A stretch of DNA of 64,000 bases from Adiantum capillus-veneris (taxonomy: Eukaryota > Streptophyta > Polypodiopsida > Polypodiales > Pteridaceae). The position numbers and the translations under genes were made by a program. Below the pieces are notes generated by a model. The model was given only the letters and a program-made list of their open reading frames with translations. It was not told the origin of the DNA and ran no database searches. Numbering within the stretch: the stretch's first letter is position 1; the number at the start of each line of letters is the position of its first letter. The stretch lies in the NCBI GenBank assembly GCA_014529385.2, contig CM043944.1, forward strand, positions 72,965,884-73,029,883. The letters run 5' to 3'. Below, piece after piece: positions 1 through 11,900 of the stretch.

Positions 1-983
1 GGTATCGTGACTTCTCATCTTTCTGATAACATATAGAAAGAACATCATAAACATAATTAGTGCGTGATTTTTGAGACTCTCCCCAAAATTGTTGTCGTAA
101 CCTTGTCACCATATCACGATCTGCAAATTGGCAGCATTTTTGTGCACAACAATCAATGCATGATACCCTTTGAATTGATTTGTTTGAAAGGTAAAAAGTC
201 GAAGCTGGTGCTGCTTTTGATTTTTGAGTCCTGTTCATGAAAGTGTATCGTCTCTTCCTTGACAACTGGACAACATTACTCCCATCAAGTTTTTTTCCAA
301 CATTGCCATCGTTGGATACATCCTCATATGTAGCATGCATGCCATCAACAGGAACAAAGCGTTGTAATGGGCTCCCATTCAACATTGTTGTCTGCTTGAT
401 GGGCCACTTTAGCAAAGTGATGCTACCCACTTCAACCACATCATGAATGCTTGCATTTTCTCTTTCAATACCCACACCCACACAATCAGGACCAAGTTCC
501 TGAAAGTTGACATAATCATGTGGAAATACATATAAGATGGTCCCTTCATTCATGGTTTGCATCATTGTGTCATCTTTTAAAAGGACCCTCTGATTTCTCC
601 AAGACTCTCGAATCATTGCTTCAAATTCTGGGCTTGTCATAGGTATTGCATCTGTAACTAGAGGATCAGAATGATCATGTTCTTCATCACCATTGTAGCT
701 TTCGTGTGGATCAATTAAGTTCCCATTTAATACAAAAGATTGCAAAAGAAGCTTTGACCATCGAACAGCACTCCATAATGAGCCTTGGAGAGATGAAGTA
801 TCCATTGTAGGAAAAGGTAGGACCACATCCTTCAAGCATTCCTCCACTAGTATGGAGACATTTCCCAGCCCTATCTTTGTACCACCACAAGTGGAATCTG
901 GATCTGTTCTACACACACAACCAATACCAACGATTTCATTGTCAAGTATCATATGTACTTTCTCCCCAGATTCAAAGTCCATC
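1..983 (-). CDS. Large internal exon of an unrecognised Cys-cluster gene, open at window edge
   Basis: Reading the minus strand from 983 to 1 gives about 327 codons without a stop, running out of the window. A pyrimidine-rich acceptor (ttacttacag) ends at 984, so the exon starts with one base completing a codon, then an in-frame ATG at 982-980; whether that ATG is the start is undecided. The first ~80 residues have alternating hydrophobic positions and end in a V-R-W-S-K-L-L-L stretch, recalling beta-rich modules in plant transposon-associated proteins. Residues ~150-215 are another compact region. Near residue 285 lies a cysteine cluster (C-x2-CC-x3-CC-x-F) followed by R-x-R-x2-FWGES. I recall similar clusters at the N-terminus of repetitive transposase-like plant genes such as the one at 57.9-60.7 kb, but this is not proof. 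Upstream on its own strand is satellite DNA, presumably intronic. Function unknown. Confidence 0.6.
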
Positions 984-1079
984 CTGTAAGTAAAAAGATT
1001 ACATTGTTAAATCCATAGTTATAGAAAAATACTCTTCAAACCAAAAATCATGCTACAACATGAAAAAGGTTTGCATAGG

Positions 1080-3400
1080 TTGGACAAGTGGTGAACCTTG
1101 AGACCAAATCCTCCTTGCTATATTAATGGAAGCAAGGTTGGACAAGTGGTGGACCTTGAAACCAAAGCCTCTTTGCTATATGAGATCATAGGTTGGACAA
1201 GTGGTGGACCTAGTTGTAATACCCACTGCCACCTATCAACTACTATAGGACTATGCTTTCCAATGTCCAAGTATCCCTTGAGTCTTTCAAGGTTGAACAC
1301 GTGGTGGACCTTGAAACAAAAATCCCCTTTCTATATCAGAGCATAGCTTGGACAAGTGGTGGACCTAGTTATAATGCCCAATATCCAAGGTGAAATACCT
1401 TAGGACTTTGCTACCTTGCTTGCCAATGTTTACGTAGCCCCTCATTTCTTTAATGGAAGTAAGGTTGGACAAGTGGTGGACCTTGAAACCAAAGCCTCTT
1501 TGCTATATAAGAGCATAGGTTGGACCTAGTTTTAATACCCACTGCCACCTATCAACTACTATAAGACTATGCTTTCCAATGTCCAAGTATCCCTTGAGTC
1601 TTTCAAGGTTGAACACGTGGTGGACCTTGAAACAAAAATCCCCTTTCTATATTAGAAAGGTTGAACACATGGTGGACCTTTAAACGAAAATCCCCTTTCT
1701 TTATCAGAGCATAGCTTGGACAAGTGGTGGACCTAGTTATAATGCCCAATATCCAAGGTGAAACACCTTAGAACCTTGCTACCTTGCTTGCCAATGTTTA
1801 CGTAGCCCCTCATTTCTTTAATGGAAGCAAGGTTGGACAAGTGGTGGACCTTGAAAGCAAAGCCTCTTTGCGATATGAGAGCATAGGTTGGACCTAGTTG
1901 TAATACCCACTGCCACCTATCAACTACTATAGGACTATGCTTTCCAATGTCCAAGTATCCCTTGAGTCTTGCAAGGTTGAACACGTGGTGGACCTTGAAA
2001 CCAAAATCCCCTTTCTATATTAGAAAGGTTGAACACATGGTGGACCTTTAAACGAAAATCCCCTTTCTTTATCAGAGCATAGCTTGGACAAGTGGTGGAC
2101 CTAGTTATAATGCCCAATATCCAAGGTGAAACACCTTAGAACCTTGCTACCTTGCTTGCCAATGTTTACGTAGCCCCTCATTTCTTTAATGGAAGCAAGG
2201 TTGGACAAGTGGTGGACCTTGAAAGCAAAGCCTCTTTGCGATATGAGAGCATAGGTTGGACCTAGTTGTAATACCCACTGCCACCTATCAACTACTATAG
2301 GACTATGCTTTCCAATGTCCAAGTATCCCTTGAGTCTTGCAAGGTTGAACACGTGGTGGACCTTGAAACCAAAATCCCCTTTCTATATTAGAAAGGTTGA
2401 ACACATGGTGGACCTTTAAACGAAAATCCCCTTTCTTTATCAGAGCATAGCTTGGACAAGTGGTGGACCTAGTTATAATGCCCAATATCCAAGGTGAAAC
2501 ACCTTAGAACCTTGCTACCTTGCTTGCCAATGTTTACGTATCCCCTCATTTCTTTAATGGAAGCAAGGTTGGACAAGTGGTGGACCTTGAAAGAAAAGCC
2601 TCTTTGCGATATGAGAGCATAGGGTAGGACCTAGTTGTGTGTAATAACCCACTGCCACCTATCAACTCTATAGGACTATGCTTTCCAATGTCCAAGTATC
2701 CCTTGAGTCTTGCAAGGTTGAACACCGTGGTGGACCTATTGAAACCAAATCCCCTTTCCATATCAGAGATAGCTTTGGACAAGTGGTGGCCTAGTTATAA
2801 AGCCCCCTCTTTTCTTTAATGGAAAGAAAGGGTTGGAAAAAGTGGTGAATCTTGAAACCCAAACCCTTTGGCTATATATAGAGGATATCTGGACAAAGTG
2901 GTGGGCTTAGTTGTAGTATCCAATGTCCAAGGTCCAAGGTGGAACTATGTAAAGACCTTACTTCCAAAAACAGAGTCGTACAAGTGGTTTCTCTTGAAAC
3001 CAAAAACCTCCTAGTGTATTAGAGAACATAGCTTGGAGAAGTGGTGGTGTTGTGGATTCTTAGTTTTAATGTTGTGAATGTCCAAAGCAAACTATTATAG
3101 GACCTGTTCCCAAATCAAGTTTGGACAAGTGGTGGATCTTTGAAACAAAACCCCCTTACTCTATATTAGAGCATAGCATAGATAAGTGGTGGACCTAGCT
3201 GCCATGGAAAATGTTCAATCTGAACTGCTGCAAACCTTGCTATTAAATGTCTAAGTAGAGCTAGCTTCTTTAATGGAATCAAGGTTGGAAGAAAGTGGTG
3301 CATCTTGAAACCAAAAGCCCTTTATTGTATTAGAGCATAGCTTGGACAAGTGAGGGAGGACTAGTTTTAATGTGTGATGTCCAAAGAAAAGTATTACAAA
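1080..3400 (+). repeat. Satellite array A (20-base core, plus orientation)
   Basis: The core TTGGACAAGTGGTGGACCTT and one- to three-base variants recur every 50-130 bases, separated by segments such as the 'caatgtccaagtatcccttgag' type. Copies become ragged after about 2,800. The array lies directly upstream (on the minus strand) of the exon ending at 983 and is probably intronic there. Short reading frames across it are by-products of repeat periodicity. Confidence 0.9.
1640..2560 (+). repeat. 368-bp tandem duplication inside array A
   Basis: The sequence at 1,733-2,117 recurs at 2,101-2,485, an exact offset of 368 bases. A more diverged copy precedes it (1,370-1,640) and a partial one follows. 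The two central copies look identical or nearly so, which implies recent duplication or gene conversion compared with the ragged neighbours. Confidence 0.88.
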
Positions 3401-3950
3401 CCTTGCTTTCCATATTTGAATTGGTCAAGTGGTTAAAACTAAGTATAAAACTTTGACCATTTTCTTCTCGAATTGCCAAAAAGCTAGTTTTAGACACCCC
3501 TAAATGAAAATGGTTTAGGGTGGCTTACTTAAACAATTTTTTTTCAAAGACTTGAACAAAAGGGTTGTTGAAGAGTAATGACAATTTATTGTGGCTTGAA
3601 GTGCCTGAGTATGTGAAAACAAGCCTAGGTTTTCCACGAGGCAAAAGGTGACATAATAAGAACATTGGAAAGTTAGGATTGACCATGTGGCCTAAACTTT
3701 GGCAAGTGAAGTGTGGTGGCCAAGTTTTGTGGCACAGTGTGCACTTGGTCCTATATGTGTTGACCACTTGGCTAAATCTAGGACCATAAGGCCAAACCTT
3801 TGGCACCTTAATATAGTATGGGACATAATCTAGAACTGCTATAGTAAATTAGTAGTATAGTATAGCTAATATGTTAATATTTGTATTATATTTAAGTATA
3901 TGCTAATATAATTTATGTTCAAAATTTCACTAATGAAGAATGTTCCCATT
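3400..3950. other. AT-rich spacer without recognisable gene
   Basis: Non-repetitive AT-rich sequence between array A and a GC-rich island. No reading frame with a recognisable domain and no clear splice signals were seen. A few faint relics such as 'gaccatgtgg' may be degenerate satellite copies. Confidence 0.5.
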
Positions 3951-3954
3951 TAGC

Positions 3955-4170
3955 ACTCCAGATGCGGGGGTCTTAGGGCAATGCCACAATGGAGGGGGTG
4001 CAGGCAGCGCTTCCACGTGAGGTTTGGGGGGTAGCGCTCTTGATGGGGATGTGGAATATAGCGCTCTCGATGGCGGGGCTTGGGAGGTTGATTTTGGGAT
4101 ATTGTTCTGAGCGGGGTTCCGGGGGCAGCGCCCCGGCGGTCGGGGAGCGCCCAAAGATTTTTTTTTTTTA
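3955..4170. repeat. GC-rich island ending in a poly-T/A run
   Basis: About 200 bases of G-rich sequence in an otherwise AT-rich region, including the near-palindromic GGGGGCAGCGCCCCGG around 4,119-4,135, then a T run at about 4,158-4,168. On the minus strand this reads as a poly-A stretch followed by a GC-rich body. Similar GC-rich palindromic pieces occur in plant LTR elements, and the LTRs of the copia element at 48-53 kb contain one. It may be a fragment of a mobile element; no coding potential is claimed. Confidence 0.4.
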
Positions 4171-4737
4171 AGTGAATTCCTAGTATAGAGTTATGCATGT
4201 TTTCATATTTTCAACCATGATTTCTTTAATTTTGGCGTGTGAATTGGTTTAATTTTTATATTGCTTTTGTTTTTTTTAATCCTATGATAAAACATGGACT
4301 TGTAGCATACGTGGCATTCTAATAAACCCTATCAAGATTAGGCACACAGAGAGCGCACGAGAAGAAAACACGCAACAGAGAAAGCAGGCGAGCAGCAAAA
4401 ACACAGAAAGCGCACAGGATCGCACACAGTTGGAGTATACGCGCGCGTAGAGGAGCAAGCTCGGCATCGTACACAACACACAGGTGGAGTGCACAGGATT
4501 GAAGTTCGCGCACAAGACAAAGAAACAGCAGCGTACACAACGCTTTCCAGAAGGGCAGGATCGGGCAGTCTTCTCAGGAGACATTGCACACCTCACGAAT
4601 AGAGAAAAAACAGGTATTCTCTCTCTCTCACTCTCTGTCTTTCTCCATATAGAGAAGATGGTTCTCTGTAACTTTCTTGCACACACACTCTCTCGTCAAA
4701 AGACAGAGATACATAGTTTAAACGTATCCCGCACACA

Positions 4738-5005
4738 TACACATATTCCCACACATCGTCTTCCTCTCTTCCACATACATAACCACAGTGAAATCTGTTA
4801 TCTTGCTGTCTCTCTCTTGAAAATACATGCACATATTCCCACACATCGTCTTCCTCACTTCCACATACATAACCACAATGAAATCTGTTATCTTGTTGTC
4901 TCTCTCTTGAAAATACGTGCACATATTCCCATACATCGTCTTTCTCTCTTCCACATACATAAACACAGTGAAATCTGTTATCTTTCTTCTCTCTCTTAAA
5001 AAACA
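4738..5005 (+). repeat. 90-bp tandem repeat, three copies
   Basis: A unit starting 'cacatattcccacacatcg' and ending in a 'tctctctcttgaaaatac' stretch occurs at about 4,738, 4,828 and 4,918, with only a few substitutions. Flanking DNA is rich in CT and CA dinucleotides. The reading frames over it come from the repeat and do not resemble a known protein. Confidence 0.88.
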
Positions 5006-5009
5006 GTTA

Positions 5010-5450
5010 TTTATCTCTCTCTCTTCTCTATCTATCTATCTGTATTTGCTATCTCTCTCTTGAAAAATACATGCTCATGTATGTGTGCGTCTGTGTTATC
5101 TATGTGTATGTATGTATATTTGTGTTATTTCATTGTAATACTCATACATAATGCAGATACACAATTACACTTAATTACGATATGCACAATAGTATATATA
5201 CATACATAAATATCACAAATAACTAACACATTGTAATACTAGTAAAATTGAATGGGAAGACTTACTTGCGTGATCTGTTAAAGTCGATTCTTGTAGCGAG
5301 TTCTGGATGTATGCTGAGCTGATTTTCCTCTAATCCATTTGTAGATATGATTGTAACTTCTGTTTCTCAAAATAGTATAGTGTTGTTTAGTGATACACCT
5401 AATGGACATAAATGTTTAAACTAGGACATGTAGACCAAAAATACGTGTAT
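5010..5450. other. Simple-sequence-rich spacer
   Basis: Contains (CT)n/(CTAT)n and (TATG)n tracts to about 5,210, then unique AT-rich sequence. No gene seen. Confidence 0.5.
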
Positions 5451-5854
5451 TTCTTTGGATGAATATATACACTTTTTGGTGACCCTTACCACAAGTGGTG
5501 GACCTTAAGACCAATGGAAATAAGGACCTCCAAACAATACCTTGTACACCAATCCTTTTGGTATCTAGGTTGGACAAGTGGTGGACCTTGTTCAAATTCT
5601 CTAACCACTTCTCTAACATGGTGACATAATTTAGGTGTGATAAATTCATATCTATGCAAACTAATATCAGTTTAGGCTTGTTAATTTGAATTTGTTTGAA
5701 TTTATGTACAATATAATGATTTGAGGTTTGCATATTTGAATTTAGGTGTATAATGATATCTTTTGTGGGTAAACTTGAATTTAAAATCAATTTTGCGTAG
5801 GAATATTTTTAAATTTAAGTAGTAAATTTAAATTTTTATAAAAAAGTTTGAATT

Positions 5855-5945
5855 TTAATTTGGGCGGGATAGTTTAAAATTTAGGCGGGATATTTAAGAT
5901 TTGGGAGGGATATTTTTAAATTTAGGCGGGAAGGTTTTGAATTTA
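5855..5945 (+). repeat. Short degenerate repeat with GGCGGGA boxes
   Basis: Four units spaced 20-30 bases apart read gggcgggata, aggcgggata, gggagggata and aggcgggaag, separated by AT-rich 'tttaaattta'-like spacers. The GGCGGGAA form resembles an E2F half-site, but a mini-repeat explains the cluster equally well. Confidence 0.5.
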
Positions 5946-5949
5946 TAGC

Positions 5950-8900
5950 GAGATCTCCCTTACATAAGAGAGTATAGGTTGGACAAGTGGTGGACCTTCA
6001 AGCTAGAGCATCCATGCTATGGACATGATAGGTAGGGAATCTAGTTGAATATTGTATGTATAATATATATGTAATAGATCTAGCTTGGACAAGTGGTGGA
6101 CCTTGGAATAAAACCCCATGTAAAACATATCATGCACATTCCAAGTGGTCAAAAAAAATATCATTTAGAATATAGCCTTATAGGTTGGACAAGTGGTGGA
6201 CCTTAACACCCAGATATTCTTCATATAATGACATAGCGTGGAAAACTGGTGAATCTTGAGACCAAACCATGCTACTAGCGATAATAGCTTGGACAAGTGG
6301 TGGACCTTGAAAGTAAACCCCCATCTACGAAATATCGTGGGTTTAAGTATTTCGATGGAGCCTAGCATCTTGGAGACATCGTGCATCTTGCTTCTCTTCA
6401 TGTTTCAATGGAGCCTATCTTGGACAAATGGTGGAGCATCCTTCTCTCCATGTTTCAATGGACCTAGCTTGGACAAGTGGTGGACCTTTACTTCTCTCTA
6501 TTATTCAATAGAGTTAGCTTGGACAAGTGGTGGACCTTGGAACCAAACCCCATTTAAAACCTATCATGGTCACTCCAAGTGGTGAAAAGAATAACCTTTA
6601 AGATATAGCCTTATAGGTTGGACAAGTGGTGGACCTTAACACCGCATATTCTTAATTTAATGACATAGAGTGGAAAGTGGTGAATCTTGAGACCAAACCA
6701 CTCAGGCTACTAGCAATAATAGCTTGGACAAGTGGTGGACCTTGACTGTAAACCCCTCATCTACGACATATCGTGGGTTTAATGTTTTTCGATGGAGCCT
6801 AGCATCTTGGAGACATGGTGCACTTGATTTCCTCATGTTTCAATGGAGCCTACCTTGCACAAATGGTGGAGCGTCCTTCTCTCCATGTTTCAATGGACCT
6901 AGCTTAGACAAGGGGTGGACCTTTGCTTCTCTCTATGTTTCAATAGAGTTAGCTTGGACAAGTGGTGGACCTTGGAACCAAACCCCCATGTAAAACCTAT
7001 CATGGTCACTCCAAGTAGTAAGAAAGAATAACCTTTAAGATGTAGCCTTATAGGTTGGACAAGTGGTGGACCTTAACACCACACATTTTCTTATAAAAGT
7101 GGTGAATCTTGAGACCAAACCACTCAGGCTACTAGCAATAATAGCTTGGACAAGTGGTGGACCTTGAATGTAACCCTCATCTACGAATATCGTGGGTTTA
7201 ATGTATTCGATGGAGCCTAGCATCTTGGAGACATGGTGCAGCTTGCTTCTCGTCATGTTTCAATGGAGCCTATCTTGGACAAATGGTGGAGCATCCTTCT
7301 CTCCATGTTTCAATGGACCCTAGCTTGGACAAGTGGTGGACCTTTGTTTCTCTCTATGTTTCAATAGAGTTAGCTTGGACAAGTGGTGGACCTTGGAACC
7401 AAACCCCCATGTAAAACCTATCATGGTCACTCCAAGTGGTAATAAAGAATAACCTTTAAGATGTAGCCTTATAGGTTGGACAAGTGGTGGACCTTAAACA
7501 CGCGCATATTCTTAATATAATGACATAGAGTGGAAAAAGTGGTGACTCTTGAGACCAAACCACTCAGGCTACTAGCAATAATAGCTTGGACAAGTGGTGG
7601 ACCTTGAATGTACACCCCTCATCTACGAATATCGTGGGTTTAATGTTTTTCGATGGAGCTTAGCATCTTGGAGACATGGTGCACCTTGCTTCTCCCATGT
7701 TTCAATGGAGCCTACTTGGACAAATGGTGGAGCATCCTTCTCTCCATGTTTCAATGGACCCTAGCTTAGACAAGGGGTGGACCTTTGCTTCTCTCTATGT
7801 TTCAATAGAGTTAGCTTGGACAAGTGGTGGACCTTGGAACCAACCCCCATGTAAACCTATCATGGTCACTCCAAGTAGTAAGAAAGAATAACCTTTAAGA
7901 TGTAGCCTTATAGGTTGGACAAGTGGTGGACCTTAACACCCAACATATTCTTAATAAAAGTGGTGAATCTTGAGACCAAACCACTCAGGCTACTAGCAAT
8001 AATAGCTTGGACAAGTGGTGGACCTTGAATGTAACCCCTCATCTACGAAATATCGTGGGTTTAATGTATTTCGATGGAGCCTAGCATCTTGGAGACATGG
8101 TGCAGCTTGCTTCTCGTCATGTTTCAATGGAGCCTATCTTGGACAAATGGTGGAGCATCCTTCTCTCCATGTTTCAATGGACCCTAGCTTGGACAAGTGG
8201 TGGACCTTTGTTTTCTCTATGTTTCAATAGAGTTAGCTTGGACAAGTGGTGGACCTTGGAACCAAACCCCCATGTAAAACCTATCATGGTCACTCCAAGT
8301 GGTAATAAAGAATAACCTTTAAGATGTAGCCTTATAGGTTGGACAAGTGGTGGACCTTAACACGCGCATATATCTTAATATAATGACATAGAGTGGAAAA
8401 GTGGTGAATCTTGAGACCAAACCACTCAGGCTACTAGCAATAATAGCTTGGACAAGTGTGGACCTTGAATGTAAACCCCTATCTACGACATATCGTGGGT
8501 TTAATGTTTTTCGATGGAGCCTAGCATCTTGGAGACATGGTGCACCTTGCTTCTCCTCATGTTTCAATGGAGCCTATCTTGGACAAATGGTGGAGCATCC
8601 TTCTCTCCATGTTTCAATGGACCCTAGCTTAGACAAGGGGGGACCTTTGCTTCTCTCTATGTTTCAATAGAGTTAGCTTGGACAAGTGGTGGACCTTGGA
8701 ACCAAACCCCCATGTAAAACCTATCATGGTCACTCCAAGTAGTAAGAAAGAATAACCTTAAGATGTAGCCTTATAGGTTGGACAAGTGGTGGACCTTAAC
8801 ACCCAATCATATTCTTAATAAAGTGGTGAATCTTGAGACCAAACCACTCAGGCTACTAGCAATAATAGCTTGGACAAGTGGTGGACCTTGAATGTAAACC

Positions 8901-11900
8901 CCTCATCTACGAAATATCGTGGGTTTAATGTATTTCGATGGAGCCTAGCATCTTGGAGACATGGTGCAGCTTGCTTCTCGTCATGTTTCAATGGAGCCTA
9001 TCTTGGACAAATGGTGGAGCATCCTTCTCTCCATGTTTCAATGGACCCTAGCTTGGACAAGTGGTGGACCTTTGTTTCTCTCTATGTTTCAATAGAGTTA
9101 GCTTGGACAAGTGGTGGACCTTGGAACCAAACCCCCATGTAAAACCTATCATGGTCACTCCAAGTGGTAATAAAGAATAACCTTTAAGATGTAGCCTTAT
9201 AGGTTGGACAAGTGGTGGACCTTAACACGCGCATATTCATATAATGACATAGAGTGGAAAAGTGGTGAATCTTGAGACCAAACCACTCAGGCTACTAGCA
9301 ATAATAGCTTGGACAAGTGGTGGACCTTGAATGTAAACCCCTCATCTACGACATATCGTGGGTTTAATGTTTTTCGATGGAGCCTAGCATCTTGGAGACA
9401 TGGTGCACCTTGCTTCTCCTCATGTTTCAATGGAGCCTACCTTGGACAAATGGTGGAGCATCCTTCTCTCCATGTTTCAATGGACCCTAGCTTAGACAAG
9501 GGGTGGACCTTTGCTTCTCTCTATGTTTCAATAGAGTTAGCTTGGACAAGTGGTGGACCTTGGAACCAAACCCCATGTAAAACCTATCATGGTCACTCCA
9601 AGTAGTAAGAAAGAATAACCTTTAAGATGTAGCCTTATAGGTTGGACAAGTGGTGGACCTTAACACCCACATATTCTTAATAAAAGTGGTGAATCTTGAG
9701 ACCAAACCACTCAGGCTACTAGCAATAATAGCTTGGACAAGTGGTGGACCTTGAATGTAAACCCCTCATCTACGAAATATCGTGGGTTTAATGTATTTCG
9801 ATGGAGCCTAGCATCTTGGAGACATGGTGCAGCTTGCTTCTCGTCATGTTTCAATGGAGCCTATCTTGGACAAATGGTGGAGCATCCTTCTCTCCATGTT
9901 TCAATGGACCCTAGCTTGGACAAGTGGTGGACCTTTGTTTCTCTCTATGTTTCAATAGAGTTAGCTTGGACAAGTGGTGGACCTTGGAACCAAACCCCAT
10001 GTAAAACCTATCATGGTCACTCCAAGTGGTAATAAAGAATAACCTTTAAGATGTAGCCTTATAGGTTGGACAAGTGGTGGACCTTAACATGCGCATATTC
10101 TTAATATAATGACATAGAGTGGAAAAGTGGTGAATCTTGAGACCAAACCACTCAGGCTACTACCAATAATAGCTTGGACAAGTGTTGGACCTTGAATGTA
10201 AACCCTCATCTACGACATATCATGGGTTTAATGTTTTTCGATGGAGCCTAGCATCTTGGAGTCATGGTGCACCTTGATTCTCCTCATGTTTCAATGGAGC
10301 CTACCTTGGACAAATGGTGGAGCATCCTTCTCTCCATGTTTCAATGGACCCTAGCTTAGACAAGGGGTGGACCTTTGCTTCTCTCTATGTTTCAATAGAG
10401 TTAGCTTGGACAAGTGGTGGACCTTGGAACCAAACCCCATGTAAAACCTATCATGGTCACTCCAAGTAGTAAGAAAGAATAACCTTTAAGATGTAGCCTT
10501 ATAGGTTGGACAAGTGGTGGACCTTAACACCCACATATTCTTAATAAAAGTGGTGAATCTTGAGACCAAACCACTCACGCTACTAGCAATAATAGCTAGG
10601 GATAACCATTAAGATATAGTCTTTCAAGGGGTGAGAAAGAATAACCATTAAGATATAGTCTTATAGGTTGGACAAGTGGTGGACCTTAACACCCAAATAT
10701 TCTTAATATAATGATAGAGAGTGGAAAAGTGGTGAATCTTGAGAGCAAACCACTCATGCTACTAGCGATAATAGGTTGGACAAATTGTTGATCTTGAATG
10801 TAAACTCCCCATGTACAAATAACGTGGGTTTAAGGTATTTCGATGGAGTCTAGAATCTTGGAGATATGGTGCAGCTTGCTTCTCTTCATGTTTCAATGGA
10901 GTCTATCTTGGACAAATGGTGGAGCATCCTTCTCTCCATGTTTCAATAGACCCTAGCTTAGACAAGTGGTGGACCTTTGCTTCTCTCTATGTTTGAATAG
11001 AGTTAGCTTGGACAAGTGGTGGACCTTGGAACCAACCCCCCATGTAAAACCTTTCATGGTCACTCCAAGTGGTCAGAAAGAATAACCATTAAGATATAGT
11101 CTTATAGGTTGGACAAGTGGTGGACCTTAATACCCAAATATTCTTAATATAATAACACAGAGTGAAAAAGTGGTGAATCTTGAGACCAAACCCCTCATGC
11201 TACTAGCGTTAATAGGTTGGACAACTGGTGGACCTTGAATGTAAACCTTCCATGTTTCAATAGAGTTAGCTTCGACAAATGGTGGAGCATCCTTCTCTCC
11301 ATGTTTCAATGGAGCCTAGCTTGGACAAGTGGTGGACCTTTTGCTTCTCTCTATGAGAAGAATAAAGTTAGCTTGGATAAGTGGTGGACCTTGGAACTAA
11401 ACCCCTATGTAAAACATATCATGGACATTTCAAGTGGTGAGAAAGAATACCCTTTAAGATATACGCTTATAGGTTGGACAAGTGGTCGACCTTAACACCT
11501 AGATCTTCTTTATATAATGACATAGAGTGGAAAAGTGGTGAATCTTGAGACCAAACCACTCATGCTACTAGGGATAATAGCTTGGAAAAGTGACTGACCT
11601 TGACGTTAAACCCCACATGTAAACAATATCGTGGGTTTAAGGTATTTCAATGGATGCTAGAATCTTGGAGACATGGTGCAACTTGCTTCTTTTCATGTTT
11701 CAATGAAGCCTATCTTCCACCAATGGGGGATCATCCTTCTCTAAATGTCTCAGTGGAGCCTAGCTTGGACAAGTGGTGGACCTTTGCTTCTCTCTATGTT
11801 TCCATAGAGTTAGCTTGGACAAGTGGTGGACCTTGAAACCAAACCCCCATGTAAAACATATCATGGTCATTCCAAGTGGTGAGAAATAATACCCTTTAAG

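Noticed and set aside
237-446. Plus-strand 69-codon frame
   Set aside because: It is the antisense of the long minus-strand exon, which has a splice acceptor and far longer uninterrupted coding.
3930-4198. Proline-rich minus-strand frames over the GC island
   Set aside because: Low-complexity product of G-rich sequence; no supporting signals.
4282-4999. Overlapping frames of 73-171 codons on both strands
   Set aside because: They span CA/CT-rich DNA and a 90-bp tandem repeat. Composition is Cys/His/Ser-rich with no domain.
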